DNA from: Euclidia mi
Lineage: Eukaryota > Arthropoda > Insecta > Lepidoptera > Erebidae
Direction: 5' to 3'
Length of the DNA: 64,000 bases
NCBI GenBank assembly: GCA_944739405.2
Contig: OX123186.2
Location: 40,657,551-40,721,550, forward strand
The notes beneath the pieces were generated by a model. That model did no database searches. It was not told where the DNA came from and saw only the letters and a list, made by a program, of their open reading frames with translations. Position numbers and translations under genes: made by a program. This document shows positions 1 through 11,619 of the stretch, piece by piece; the first letter of the stretch is position 1; the number at the start of each line of letters is the position of its first letter.

Positions 1-51
1 TGACGAGCGCAGTGGAATGCCATGCAGTGCTCTGTGGTTCAGGTTGTTTAT

Positions 52-114
52 GGGCTGTCGCATTGCTTACTATCTGGCAAACGTATTGCCTGATAGTAAG
101 CAATGCGACAGCCC
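52..114. repeat. Perfect 23-bp inverted repeat (hairpin)
   Basis: The arms at 52-74 and 92-114 are exact reverse complements. After one T/T mismatch the stem continues for 5 bp (76-80 with 86-90) around a 5-nt loop. It lies upstream of the P-element exon, in what is probably an intron. No function is known; similar unrelated hairpins recur in the window. Confidence 0.9.
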
Positions 115-193
115 TTTCTCGTATCACCATCCAAATCAATAAAAAAAAAACATGTATATATTAATGTATTAAAATATTTTTCTTCTTTTTCAG

Positions 194-2445
194 GTGCATC
201 ACCTATCTATAATTGCACGCAGATGACACCACTTCTTCGGGCCAAGACAAAATACCTGCGTAATGAAATATGCCGGCTGCGAAAAAAATCTAAAGTTTTT
301 AAAGAAAGATTGGCTAGTGCACAAAAATTGTCAAATGATATGGCATTCAAACATATCATGAAGAATATGACAAAACCTGCCCAACTTTTTGCTCACATGC
401 AGCTACAAACCGTTAAAAAACCCAAAGGCAGACGGTTTACTATGGATGAGAAGATATTGGCAGCATCTCTTTTTAAGAAAAGCCCAAAGTGCTATAGACT
501 TCTATGTAAATATTTTACACTGCCGTCATCGAAGACAATGAAATGCCTACTTAGCCAGATCAAATTAAACCCTGGAATAAACAAAATAATTTTTGATAAA
601 ATTAAGGACACTGTACGTCAAAGAGATACAAGCGATCGGCTCTGCACACTCATTTTCGATGAAATGTCGATAACGCCTCAGATAATGTATAATTCTCAAA
701 AAGACATACTTGAAGGTTTTGCTTCTAATCAAGAATCTGCATTCGCCGACCATTGCTTAGTGTTTATGGTCAAGGGAGTTAGAAGCAATTTTAAACAGCC
801 AGTAGCCTACTATTTTACTAATAGTTTAAGCAAAGTGACCTTAAAAAGCTATATCAGGAGTGTCATAGAGCATACACTAGAATCTGGCCTTATAATTGTA
901 TGCACAGTTTGTGACCAAAGTCCGGTCAATGTCGGAGCTATTAATGAATTAATAAGCGACACGAAAGCTCAGTATTTGCGACGAGGCATACCATGGTCAA
1001 AGGAAATGTTTTGTATTAAAAATCATAGCATAATTCCATTGTACGATACTCCTCATCTAATTAAAGGTATCAGAAATAATTTAATTACCAAGGACTTGAC
1101 CTATGTAATAGATGGCCAACAAAAAATCATTAAGTGGGATTATTTCGAAATGGTTTATGCAGCTGACAAATCGTATCAAGAGTTACGTCTTTTAAATAAA
1201 TTGACAGAAGCTCATGTCATTCCTGAAAAATTTAATAAAATGAGAGTTAAATCAGCCACACAGCTATTTAGCCATAGTGTTGCTGTAATAACGGAACATT
1301 TAACAGCAAGAGGAGACCTTCCTAATGATTGCCGTCAATTAATTGATTTTGTGCTGTTACTGGATAACTTGTTTGATAGTTTAAATGTTAGCACTTTATC
1401 CATACCAAATGGTAAAATGTATAAAGGGCCTATAAAGCGTAATTCACCTCATCACCATTTATGGCAAAAAGCTAAAGACATTTTAAAAACCACAAGATAT
1501 ATTAAAAAAGTTAAGATTGGAAATACCATCCGCCTGGTAGATACTATTGCACCATCTATAACAAATCTAATCAAAACTATTGAAGGCATGAAATCTATTT
1601 GGAAATTATTGTCTGGTAAATATAGTTTTGATGCACTGTTGACTAGAAACTTTAACCAAGATCCGATTGAGAACTTTTTTGGGAATATCAGGAGTTATGG
1701 AGCAAGGAATATTGGTCCAAATACAGCATCATTTGAAGGGGCGTTCAAAGCACTCATGATTAACAATTATAGCGCACCCCATTCAAATAGGGCGAATTGT
1801 GAAGAAGACCAAAATGAATGCTTGCAAACATTGGACTTCTTCCTAAAAGAAAAAACAAATACTCCTGATATTCCTGATAAAAGCGAAATTTTTCATTTTA
1901 ATAGTGAGATTTGCATTGAGCCGGCCAATGAAAATGATGCTGGGCAAAGCAATTATGTCTGTGGTTGGGTTTTAAAAAAATGCCTTAAAGCAATTGTAAA
2001 AGGCTGTCAACTGTGTAAACAAACACTTATAGAAAACGATGTAACCGACAATAATTCCTACATATCTGCAAAGGAATATATGAATAAAAAATGGCTTTGC
2101 TATCCAAATCAAGAAGTATATTCTTATTTTAAAGATATCTAAAATATGACGTCAATATTTTTAGAGAAAAATGTGCCCAAATCAAATTTGAGAAAACATA
2201 TTATTACCTTTGTAGATTTATTGTCCAATTGTCCTTTCCAGTCAGAGCACTGGAAAGGACAATTGGAATAACATAAATTAAAAACAATGTTTGCAAATAC
2301 AACAATAAATGTAATTGTTTATAGTTGGTGCAGAAGTGTCAATCGCATTTTGAAGGGCAGATTAATTTATGATGGTGATGATGAGACTAAAATTGCGGCA
2401 CAAAGGTATTTTAATAAATATAAAAATTATAAAAATAGAAAATAA
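194..2445 (+). pseudogene. P-element (THAP9-like) transposase, main exon, with two late stops
   Basis: DNA cut-and-paste transposase of the P superfamily. A pyrimidine-rich acceptor (AG at 192-193) precedes the exon, so the start is set by splicing and bases 103-193 are probably intron. Numbering residues from base 103, a coiled-coil-like segment follows (about 45-75). Then come FDEMSI with acidic D186, a CDQSP motif (D271), DTPHLIKGIRNN (D315) and NQDPIENFF (D520/E523), matching the RNase H-like core and GTP-binding insertion layout of P/THAP9 proteins. The N-terminal THAP zinc finger is absent, so an upstream exon is missing or outside the window. The frame stops at 2140-2142 (TAA), but coding character continues in the same frame through a second TAA at 2269-2271 to a terminal TAA at 2443-2445. 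The basic C-terminus there (around IVYSWCRSVNRILKGRL) reads as genuine protein. I therefore call it a recently disabled gene rather than one ending at 2142. Confidence 0.85.
2224..2267. repeat. Perfect 19-bp inverted repeat inside P-element coding DNA
   Basis: Arms 2224-2242 and 2249-2267 are exact reverse complements around a 6-nt loop. The palindrome lies between the two in-frame stops of the transposase 3' end, and the second stop follows it directly. Confidence 0.9.
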
Positions 2446-2521
2446 TGGATACCATATAATTAGGTAAAATAAATAAATTTCAATTTAAAAACTTGTTTTA
2501 TTTGTTCTGAATACTGGATGT

Positions 2522-2597
2522 CCTAGCAAAGGCGTACTAAACCGAAATATTCATGTTCATGTAAAACTCTTTTCGGTTTAGTACTCTCTATGCTAGG
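2522..2597. repeat. Imperfect hairpin of about 76 nt
   Basis: Left arm CCTAGCAAAGGCGTACTAAA and a right arm ending TTTAGTACTCTCTATGCTAGG pair over about 26 bp with a small internal bulge and a loop of about 23 nt. The shape resembles a microRNA precursor or a fold-back element, but nothing shows that it is transcribed. Confidence 0.6.
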
Positions 2598-2599
2598 GC

Positions 2600-3890
2600 A
2601 TTCAGTACAAATCCTTAAATTATTATCCGAAGCAGGCGCTATAGATGTACATAGATATAGGTATATATATAAATTTTTGACAGCTTTAGTTCTAATTAGG
2701 AAATACAGATGGCGCTTCAATATAGCATGCGTATAAAACGCGGGAGATGGCGCTCTTTTCATAAATAGTTACTTTACTCTTTGGTAATGGATGACTGTCA
2801 CCGCGTTTGGCGCCACCTACTACTCTATTCGGGGTGACCCGCTCTCAATTTTATTTGACTACTAATCGAGTAATCGATTACAACCATCGGTAAATTAAGT
2901 AACAATTTCTAAAGACAACTTTCATGGTTAAATTAAACCTTAAAATCATTCTTAAATAATCAGCGCCGTCATATTAATAGGTAGCATTACCATATTTCTT
3001 TGTTTCGACGCTAGCTACTCTAATCATTTTATATCGGCATCTCGTTTGTATATATCTTCTATAGATAATACTTACTTAAGAATGATTATTAACTAAATTT
3101 TCAGTAGAGGAATAATATACCGCCTCCTATGCAAAAACATAACTTTAAATTTCACTTGAAAAGACAATTTTTACAAGATCAAATAGACAATCAAAACCTT
3201 TTTTTACATCTAAACAATTTCTAAGTTACCTTGTGTTAATCTTCGCCGAGCTTCAAAACCAAATTAATAATCTCGCAGTTGTGGCAGCACGGCCCAGAAA
3301 TCGTACTACCTATCATTTATTTTTTATTAGGTTACCTGCCTTCTTGTTTATATGTATGTGTATCAGGTTTCAACATCTGGTTGCTACATGTTACAAATTC
3401 TACAGGGGAATCTATAAGATATAATACTGCTTATGTGACATTCGTCTACTTATAATGTGTCTTTTTTTTATTATAATATAACCAGACACAGTGCGACTAT
3501 ACGAACCTGTATATCCCTATAGAAATGCCAATATAAATATACATTTTTTATTGTGGAATATTGTTTATTGTTTATCAACAAACCAGTTTTGTTATTATTG
3601 CGGCCCTATCTCGCATGATGCAGTGGCTAGTATAGTTATATGAGTTTAGTTAAAAGTTTATTGTGTGTTTTTTTTACCACTTCTTTTCATGTTACCCGGG
3701 TATACATAGTTAATGTATTGTTGGCTTGTTATCCGTGGATCAGCTGAAAGGTCTTCACTGATGTGCGTATTAAATTGTTAATTATCGCTTGTCCCGTGCC
3801 TCGGAGTGCACGTTAAGCCGTCGGTCCTGGTTGTCATGAAGATCTTTGACAATCGTTACAGGATGTCAGTACCTACCTTCTAAAATAAAC
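2600..3890. other. No recognisable gene
   Basis: AT-rich DNA with only short ORFs lacking coding character. I see no tRNA, transposase motif or clear repeat. Confidence 0.6.
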
Positions 3891-3908
3891 TGACACTGAA
3901 CCACTGAA

Positions 3909-3960
3909 GGGCTAGCGATATTCCATGGTTTAGACTTTAACCATGGAATATAGCTATCCC
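3909..3960. repeat. 22-bp near-perfect inverted repeat
   Basis: Arms 3909-3930 and 3939-3960 pair with two mismatches around an 8-nt loop. A related string (GATAGCGATGCCATGGTTTA) recurs near 13,225, so the sequence belongs to a dispersed family. Confidence 0.75.
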
Positions 3961-4100
3961 TTCGGGTTGCGGAGGTCAGACAGGCAGTCGCTCCGTTGAA
4001 AAGCGAATATACAGCGAAATCCGGTTAGACGAGTAAGCGGACCCCAGATTGAAACTACTGGGATAACGCTAAGAGAATGATGAGATGATAATGATAAATA
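3961..4100 (+). repeat. RTE-type LINE 3'-tail-like repeat
   Basis: The segment reads GCGGAGGTCAGACAGGCAGT, then GTCGCTCCGTT, AGCGGACCCCAG, and ends in GGGATAACGCTAAGAGAATGATGAGATGAT. This resembles the 3' untranslated ends of lepidopteran RTE elements, which finish in GATGATGA-type tails. Family assignment is from memory of the style only. Confidence 0.45.
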
Positions 4101-4109
4101 TATTGACTT

Positions 4110-5005
4110 GGCAATCGCACTAAACAATCTAATTTATATATGTATTACTTATGAGATATATAATATTGTGTTTTCATGAGATGGTCAAGTCAAACTATAT
4201 AAATAAATGATTAAAGATTGTTTATTAATCGACTTGGTATTACATGGATCTCACAACTTTTTACGGTGGTGAGACTTGGTTATTTTGACAAGTATTGTTT
4301 TTATGGAATTGTGTTGTCGAATACACGCCTCAATCAGTAATTGGGAACTTTTTGTTTGTGACACGTTTTCGTCTCATAAATTCACCGCGCAATTTAGTGG
4401 CTAAAAAAATAAATTCTGCGTATCGAAAACTCCGTATTTTTCTAGATATATCCCATATTGCTATGTAGGGTGGCCATTAGGAGATTAAAACAGAGACACA
4501 CCTGTAACAGGGTGCAACGAGACCGCAACTCGACTGCGCTGGTAACCCTCACGTGAAATATGAATACCCCTCCGCTTACATTTGGCCGGTAGGCGATGCA
4601 GTGATGCAAAAGTTCCCGATTTATCGGGAGATCTACCGATTTCGGCTCTAACCTCCCGATATCCCGATTTAGCCATCGTTTCTCCCGAATTTTCAAGGCA
4701 AAAGTAATAATGAAAAGGCAACACCAAACATAACCTGGTAGCATTAAATAACTGCACGGGGATTCCCCAAAATGTCACACACGGTTTTTTGATACAGCAG
4801 CATACGCAAATCACATTACATCGATATGCCTTTAAATAGAGTTCATTATTGTTTAATGGATGTCTGAGGGGTTTCCCAAATCAAAATTCAGTTTCGAGTT
4901 GTTTTGGCGAAAGTACGATGATCATTTTAATGTTTATTATCGTTTCGTTCGTTCGTTAGTGCACTTGTTTTGTCATTTTGTTGTGAATTGTTGTGATTTT
5001 TAATA
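4110..5005. other. No recognisable gene
   Basis: Two overlapping minus-strand ORFs of about 100 codons (4442-4814) have no recognisable motif and look like chance frames. A word around CCCGATTT recurs at 4615-4670 and 5590-5640, hinting at an old fragmented repeat flanking the BED-like remnant. Confidence 0.5.
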
Positions 5006-5011
5006 CTTACA

Positions 5012-5320
5012 ATGTCAGACTCCGATGATTATGATAGCCCAAGTACTAGTTCTGGAGTTAAACGAAAAAAATACTTACAAAATTATAAGGAAGAATAGGA
5101 GTCCCGACCAGAATGCTCTAATTGGTTAAAAAAAAGCATAAAAGGAAAAAATCCACGCTCATTGCCAAAGTTGTAATAAAGATATTAATATTTCTTCTGA
5201 TTTCGACGCTGTTAAAAAACAGACCGCTTCGCAACTCCACATTAAAAGCAGCAAATGCTTTACGAATCAGCCTAAGATGACTAGTTTTGTGAATCAACAC
5301 TTTCTTTTCTTTCCACTGCT
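5012..5320 (+). pseudogene. BED-type zinc-finger N-terminal fragment (hAT-like or ZMYM-like)
   Basis: An ATG at 5012 opens a short acidic/serine start (SDSDDYDSPSTSS). A stop and a frame change follow, and the reading continues as a CxxC ... LH segment (about 5163-5310, around CQSCNKDINISSDF and TASQLHIKSSKC). The layout resembles the BED-like finger at the N-terminus of some hAT transposases and related host proteins. One expected histidine appears to be glutamine. No catalytic core follows, so this is a broken remnant. Confidence 0.45.
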
Positions 5321-5329
5321 TCGATTATA

Positions 5330-6390
5330 GGTATTCTCCACACAAAAAGATGTGTCGGAGAGAACAACCAAACATGCTATAATTTTAATATCGAGGAAAA
5401 AATGTTTACCAAAATACATAACTACCAAGAAGTGGTATGATAATGAATAAAGAGTAATCACTCAATACTAAGTTAAGATGTATACCTATACTTTTTTAAT
5501 AAATAAATGACTGTTCATAGGTATATTTTTTAAATAAATAAATGACTGTTGATTAATTGTGTAAACCACTTTTGTTTTAATTTGATAAAAAAAGCTCCCG
5601 ATTTCTTCCGATTTTAGCTGGAAAATTTACCGACTTTTAAATGTTCACTTTTGCAACACTGAGGCGATGTGCTGAATTATTTTGTACGCTGCATTAAAGT
5701 CATATATAACGTTGTTTTCTGAATGTGGTACTGTTACTCGTGAGTAATTTGTTAAAGCAACTGAAAAAAGATTCGTTATTTTTGCCATGTAAATAATATC
5801 GGATTTGTGAAGATAGACAGACAATAACGTCGTTATGAATGTTTGTGAAAAACTAAAAAATGATCACAGACAATAATGAAGTTTGTACTGAGACCGTAGT
5901 CGATATAACTTAAAATCAGTGGAAGTAAAGTTTGCATGGATTGAACGTTGACATTCACGCCATTCGCTTCGCAAAGAGACAATGGCGTTTTCTTGGAAAA
6001 CGTCTTGATGACTTCAAAAGTCTCAGTGAGTTTGCATTGCTGCAGTGTTTATGATGCTATGTGATCTAAAAATGTAGCATTTTTCTCGAATAAATGCAGA
6101 TGTTTCCACTTTTACTATTTATGAACCTTACCTTGGAAGGTATTTCAAGTCGATAACAAATTTTAATGGCAAATGGCTTCTGATTTCTTCTTTGTTATGA
6201 CTTATCCTGTCTTGTTAACTGTTAGAAATTAGTGCTAACTCAACTTCCTGTTCACGAATGAACATGTAAAATGTTTCTAACTGTAATTAAGTGTGTAATG
6301 CACCTCAAAACTCTATTATAAGACAAATCACTCAGTTTATCTGTTCTCTGCCTGCAAGACTTTCTTGTTAACAAATACTAATACTAACTT
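5330..6390. other. No recognisable gene
   Basis: AT-rich sequence with no ORF of coding character and no clear repeat boundary. Confidence 0.5.
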
Positions 6391-6394
6391 CCTG

Positions 6395-6672
6395 GCGAAA
6401 GCTGCATGAGGTCGCACAAGAGCATAACGTTTATGCCGCCAAAGGGTTACCATAGGGAACCAAAGATTTCTCCTCGCTACTGGCGCATGTTTTGTCTGAG
6501 TTCGACAAACTGGTACTTTGAACAGACTGTTTAATGTAGAACCACCTAGTCGTGCTGCAACTCCAGCCAGAGTGTGTAGCCTGCTTCTTGTAACATCTGT
6601 TCACTTGGTTTTTCAACAAGTTAAACAAAAACGTCTTTCCTGTTCCAGCGCCCCTCGCTTTTACAATCAAAT
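6395..6672 (-). pseudogene. Helitron helicase fragment (Pif1-like P-loop)
   Basis: On the minus strand a frame starting near 6670 reads GAGTGKTFLFNLLKNQVNRC, the Walker A region of Pif1-like helicases carried by Helitrons. After a frame change the homologous reading continues (GVAARLGGSTLNSLFKVPV and further to about 6395), which matches the next helicase motif region. The nuclease (Rep) and the rest of the helicase are not seen. It is a truncated, frameshifted fragment. Its presence shows that autonomous Helitrons existed in this genome, relevant to the short Helitron-like elements at 7219 and 18,051. Confidence 0.7.
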
Positions 6673-6679
6673 ATTATAA

Positions 6680-7218
6680 TTAAAATCACATAGTTTACTC
6701 TTCAGCCCAGAAATAGAGACAACTTGAACGATCCACAATTTATTTTTTGTTTGTTACATGCTTTTATAAAAGTGTGTTTTTCTAGTGTTTTTTATACTAT
6801 TAATTTATTTACATTGATAGAGAATAAATGCAATTCAATATAAAGAAGATAAGTCGCATCTACTGTTTCCAATAATGAACACAAATACGACGCTGTCACA
6901 TGCAGTTAGCCATACATATAAATAATATAAAATTATTTCAACACAAACATTGATGTGGTGTACAAGCCACATAATGTGCGCCATATAATCGATCAAGATC
7001 ATAGTACATATTTAATCAAGTCATAAAGTTAACTACGCCAATAAAACTGGCTTATCTGACGCAAGTAAAATTGAGTGTCTCATATATGATACATTCAGGT
7101 TATAGGCAGGTATGGCAAATAATATGGGAGGGTATTAAGAAGATAACATCCAGTGGTTGTACGTTGAGATGCAACGTCAGTCATCATGATATCGAACCGA
7201 GGAAATGGCTATCTCTTA
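6680..7218. other. No recognisable gene
   Basis: AT-rich spacer between the helicase fragment and the Helitron-like tandem pair. Nothing identified. Confidence 0.5.
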
Positions 7219-7426
7219 TCTTAATATATAAAATCCTTGCGTTACTGACTGACTGACAGACATGCTACAGCCGAAACTATTGGGTGCAGGAAGCTGAAAT
7301 TTGGCATGTATGTTCCTTTGGGACCGTAGGGGTGCACTAAGAAGGGATTTCCCGAAATTCCCACGGGATCGGCCAAAACGGGTAAATTTATACAAAAATG
7401 CAGGCATAGCTGCTGGCGTCCTCTAG
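7219..7426 (+). mobile_element. Helitron-like non-autonomous element, copy 1 (208 bp)
   Basis: It starts TCTTAATATATAAAATCC and ends CTCTAG, with A before the TC and no visible target duplication. These are the 5'-TC and 3'-CTAG ends of Helitron-type elements inserted between A and T. It is joined directly head-to-tail with copy 2. No coding capacity. Confidence 0.7.
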
Positions 7427-7633
7427 TCTTAATATATAAAATCCTTGCGTTACTGACGGACTGACAGACACGCTACAGCCGAAACTATTGAGCGCAGGAA
7501 GCTGAAATTTGGCATGTATGTTCCTTGGGGATCGTAGGGGTGCACTAAGGAGGGATTTCTCGAAATTCCCAAGGGATCGGCCAAAACGGGTAAATTAAAA
7601 AAAAATGTAGGCGTAGCTGCTGGCGGCCTCTAG
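7427..7633 (+). mobile_element. Helitron-like non-autonomous element, copy 2 (207 bp)
   Basis: Same TC...CTAG boundaries as copy 1, following it without a spacer. The base after the final CTAG is T, so the dimer sits in an A^T site. The copies differ at a limited number of positions. The same family in reverse orientation lies at 18,051-18,257. Confidence 0.7.
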
Positions 7634-7639
7634 TTTCTT

Positions 7640-8920
7640 ATATTGGTGAATTGTTTTTGTGAGAAATTCTGCTACATATAGATAGTTCCAAAAACTAAAT
7701 ATGATTTGCGTAATTACCGAATAATAAGTCATTATACGCACAACGAGAACTTTAAATTAAATTATTCTACTATGTAATATAAGGGCTCACCATAAGATGA
7801 ATAAACCGGACTGACGAACTAAGTATGATCTCGACAAGCAATTGGACTTTAGCAGAAAAGTATTGGCAAACTTGTAAAACCTAACACAAGAGCAACATAT
7901 GGACGAAGACGATAATGTTAAAGGTAAAGTAAAAAGCAAAATCAAATAAAAAAAAAATTGGTTGCCTGTAAAGTCGGTATACGGGCGAAAGTTTTACGTG
8001 ACAACGACTTTGAGTGGTAAAATAATTTTAATGTGAATATTCATTCGTATAGTAGGAAGAAGGATGAAAGACGCGTGCCTTTCACTTTTTATGTCTGTCT
8101 CTCTCGCTCTTAGGCGGGACGCGTGCCTCTCACTCGCTCTCATTGTGAGCGCATAACGTGAGCGGAGCGTAACGCAGTTTCTTGAAGTGTCACCCGGCAA
8201 ACCAATTTATAAGACGTTGTCACGTCAAAAACATGTAAAACAGTTTATTAAACTAGTATTTTATTATATTTATATGCAGACCTTCCGCAACATGGATCGC
8301 TAGACGGGACAAGATCTGCCAATGTAGAAAACTTAAGGCGACTTTATTGTACTCCACCAGTCAAAGTTGTGCTTGAAAAGATCATCATGTTTATGTTTAA
8401 TTTATAATAATATTATGCCCAAATTGGTTCAAACCCAAAAAAATTAAACAGCGAAATCATATTTTATTTATGGCAATTTCGAATAATACCCATTGTGCTA
8501 TTAACGTGAAATGTAGTCATTGTGATATGAGCCTATGATAGCTTTGAGATAAATGCAATGTAATATGTAAAATTAACACTATTGAAACTAATGCTGTTTC
8601 CACCGGATACGGATACATATTTGCATATAAGATTATATTAGTTAGTATGCGGTCACAAAGAGTATTCAATGGTTGAATAGAGACAGATATTTGCATTACA
8701 AGGTAAATCAATACTTTGTGTCAACATAATAGTGAATATTTAATCATTAATGTAGTTATAGGTAATGAATATGGTTATAGTTCAATTAATATTTTGTAAT
8801 GTTGCTGTGAAAATAAACATATTTAGGTACGATTAATAATCAAAATATAAAATAAAAAATAAGTACAGTTTATAGGTATTTTTAATAAATCATTAATCAT
8901 TTATTCATTTTTTTTTCATT
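7640..8920. other. No recognisable gene
   Basis: AT-rich, with short ORFs on both strands lacking motifs. Confidence 0.5.
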
Positions 8921-8925
8921 TTTTA

Positions 8926-9060
8926 GACGGCCGGTTGGCATAGCGGGACTGTAAGCGACGGCTACGTCAAAGGTCGCGGGTTCGATTCCCGCTCAAGTCA
9001 AAAATTTGTGTGCATGAACATGGATGCTTGTCTTGGTCTGGGTAAATGTATAATATGTAT
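8926..9060 (+). mobile_element. tRNA-derived SINE
   Basis: A tRNA-like head has an A-box-like TTGGCATAGCGG and a B box GGTTCGATTCC within a T-arm (GCGGG/CCCGC stem). It is followed by CAAGTCAAAAATTTGTGTGC and a short ATGTATGT tail. The same head and body occur in reverse orientation at 62,671 and 62,837. Internal pol III promoters are expected for this class. Confidence 0.75.
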
Positions 9061-9088
9061 GTATGTATTTACAAAAAAAAATCGGGCA

Positions 9089-9706
9089 AGTGCGACTCTG
9101 ACCCGCACATCGAGGGTTCCGTACGCATTTTACCTTATTTGAGGTTGGTGCTAATTACGCTAGTCCTCTAAATCTGTATGAGCGCCCATACAACTTAGAG
9201 GACTATCTTAAATGGAGTCTACTATATATGTATGGGGACACCCTTAACTTTTCCACTTGTGCTGTAAGACCTTGCTTTTGGCCAAATTTCGTGATTCTAG
9301 TTCAACGGGAACTACCATATAGGTTTTCGACCTAAAACCTATCGGGTACTTACGGTTGACCTAGAATTGTCAATTTTGGTTAAAACCAAAGTCTTACAGC
9401 ACAAGTAAAGGAAAAATTCCTAAAATTTAAAAAAGTTGAAAATTAAGGTTAATTTTGGTACTTACAAGTTTTCCCAAAAATCTAATTTTGACCATATTTT
9501 TTATCGGGTTGACCCAGGCCTCTGATTTTTATACACCTAATAGGAACTATAGACCTCAGTATCTGGTATAAATTTCAATTTGCTAAGTCCACCCGTTCCT
9601 GAGAAAATCGGCGGTGACACACGGACAGACAGACAGACAGACGGACAAGAAAGTGATCTTATAAGGGTTCCTTTTTTTATCTTGTGAAGTACGGAACCCT
9701 AAAAAA
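9089..9706. repeat. Dispersed repeat with AGGGTTCCGTAC / GTACGGAACCCT ends
   Basis: An AGGGTTCCGTAC motif near 9113 and its inverse GTACGGAACCCT near 9689-9700 bracket about 580 bp. Near the right end is the string ACACGGACAGACAGACAGAC. This arrangement is common in lepidopteran genomes. I do not assign a class; no ORF is present. Confidence 0.5.
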
Positions 9707-10900
9707 GTATATATGTATGTTTATCCATTATCTAGTACCCATTGTATAAGCTCTGCTTAGTTTGGGACTAGATGGTGTTGTGTGAATGTGGTAGAATATA
9801 TTATATGTTATATTATTATTATTATTTATAACACAAGTGATCTAGAAGGGAAAAACATCAATATGTGTGTTTTTCATTTAGAACAGCCAGACTTAAAACT
9901 ATATTTAAAAGTATTGTCCTTTGTGAGAATGGAATTCACAACACTTGGTGCAATGTTTTCACCGCTTGACATGCGATTGGTGAAAAGCCCTACGTGAACC
10001 GCACAGTCAAATTAAAAAGTGACAAAATATTGAAACATTGGTATAAAAATAATTGGTCGTAAATATTGTAACTTTACTAGACTAAGGCCACATCGCCTAG
10101 GGTATTAATAATTCAAAAAACATTTTATTTTTTTTAAAGTGCGTGAGAAGCCCGGTCTCGGAAAATACATTTTTGCCTATGATGAAAAGAAAACAATAAT
10201 GTCGAATTCAAAATATTTAACAGATACAAATGTTATACCAGAGCCTGGTAGATACGCGTGACACAGCTAGAAATAAAAATATCAAGGATACCAAGGGTTA
10301 GGTACAGTAAGTTGGCTCAAAACTCTTTACACATCTTAATAACAAATTTTCATTTAAACCATACATTGGCCAGTGTTTAGATACAATTTATTTTGTTGGA
10401 AAAATCAATATTGTTGGTTCAATCGAATACTACATTCAAAAGTACAAAGTATGTATACCTATTAAATATACTTAGCGTCATGTAATTAGTTTTGTCTTAG
10501 TAAAATCTTAAAGTATAAATGTGTTAAGTCCCTACATAAAATGGGCCTACATAGGCTTTACAATCAAATCTGCATATTATACAGCGGTAAATAGAAAGGT
10601 CCAAAATCTGTATGATAATTTTCCAGGCTTGATGCAATCGCAAAATGTACGGTTTTATTTTGTTCCGACGCAGTATATTACAATTAAAAGAAGGCCCGAA
10701 CGAAAGCCTCAAATAAGGTAAAAGCCTTTAACTTCTCCGTAATTTGTTGTCTTTTCTCAAAACTTATAATACAAGATAAATTATAGGCTTGATCCTTGTT
10801 TAAAACTCTTGTTCAAGCCCTAATTTATTACAAAAGGAAAATTGTTGGAAAGGGCTTACCAGGAAACTTTGATGAATCAATCATAATTTACAAAATTCAT
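9707..10900. other. No recognisable gene
   Basis: Short ORFs overlap on both strands at 10,521-10,721 without recognisable motifs. Confidence 0.5.
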
Positions 10901-10903
10901 CTT

Positions 10904-11500
10904 ATTTTTACCCGACTACGGCAAAGCCAAAGGAGGGTTATGATTTTGACAGGCTATGTATCATGTGTGTATCATCATTGCTCATGTTCATGTTCATCTG
11001 TTCCCTCATAGCTCCTAAGCTACTTATCGGAACTCGATAAACGAGGTGTTGTTAGAACTTTCTTGATCGTCCGCTGAACATAAGCTACGTGACGTGTCAC
11101 AAAACTCAATGTGACGCCCTCTAGCGCCAAAAAAGTGTTGTGTTAAAAAATAAAAATGAGATTAACACATCGTATTTGATATCATTTGAAACGGCGTCAC
11201 ATGCACATTTCCAAAATATTGCTTAAATTTAAAGTGGCGCCCTCTATTGGACAAAAAGTCATGTGTTAAAAAAATATTAAGATAAATACACCGTGTTTGA
11301 TATAATTTGAAAGGTCTTCACTTGTACTTATCAAAAACATTGCTTTACTTTAACAAATGACAAAATGTCATACGTTAAAATAACGCAATTGACAATTTAG
11401 CTTTTGCAAGTAAATAGTATAGAAGCACAGCGATTTAACACCAAAATTGTTTAAATAAAAAAAAGTAAAAAGACTAAAACCCGACTACGACAAAAAAACC
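10904..11500. repeat. ACCCGACTACG-bounded dispersed repeat region
   Basis: ACCCGACTACGG near 10,909 and ACCCGACTACGA near 11,479 occur in the same orientation. The inverse (CGTAGTCGGGTA) is near 63,826. Inside, two diverged units sharing GTGACGCCCTCTAGCGCC or GTGGCGCCCTCTATTGG and TTTGATATNATTTGAAA succeed each other about 125 bp apart. No coding. Confidence 0.4.
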
Positions 11501-11619
11501 AAGCTGAAAAAGTATGAAACAAGATTTTCAGGATGCTGAAATAAGCAAGGTTACTGGAAAAACAATAACAGAACAAAAATAAGAGACGTAGTCACACGTC
11601 ATATAGAACCGTAACAAAA

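Noticed and set aside
2522..2597. microRNA gene
   Set aside because: The hairpin shape alone is not enough; the window has several such hairpins with unrelated sequences and no transcription evidence.
4442..4814. Minus-strand ORFs of 100 and 109 codons
   Set aside because: They overlap in different frames, have no recognised motif and lie in repeat-like sequence.
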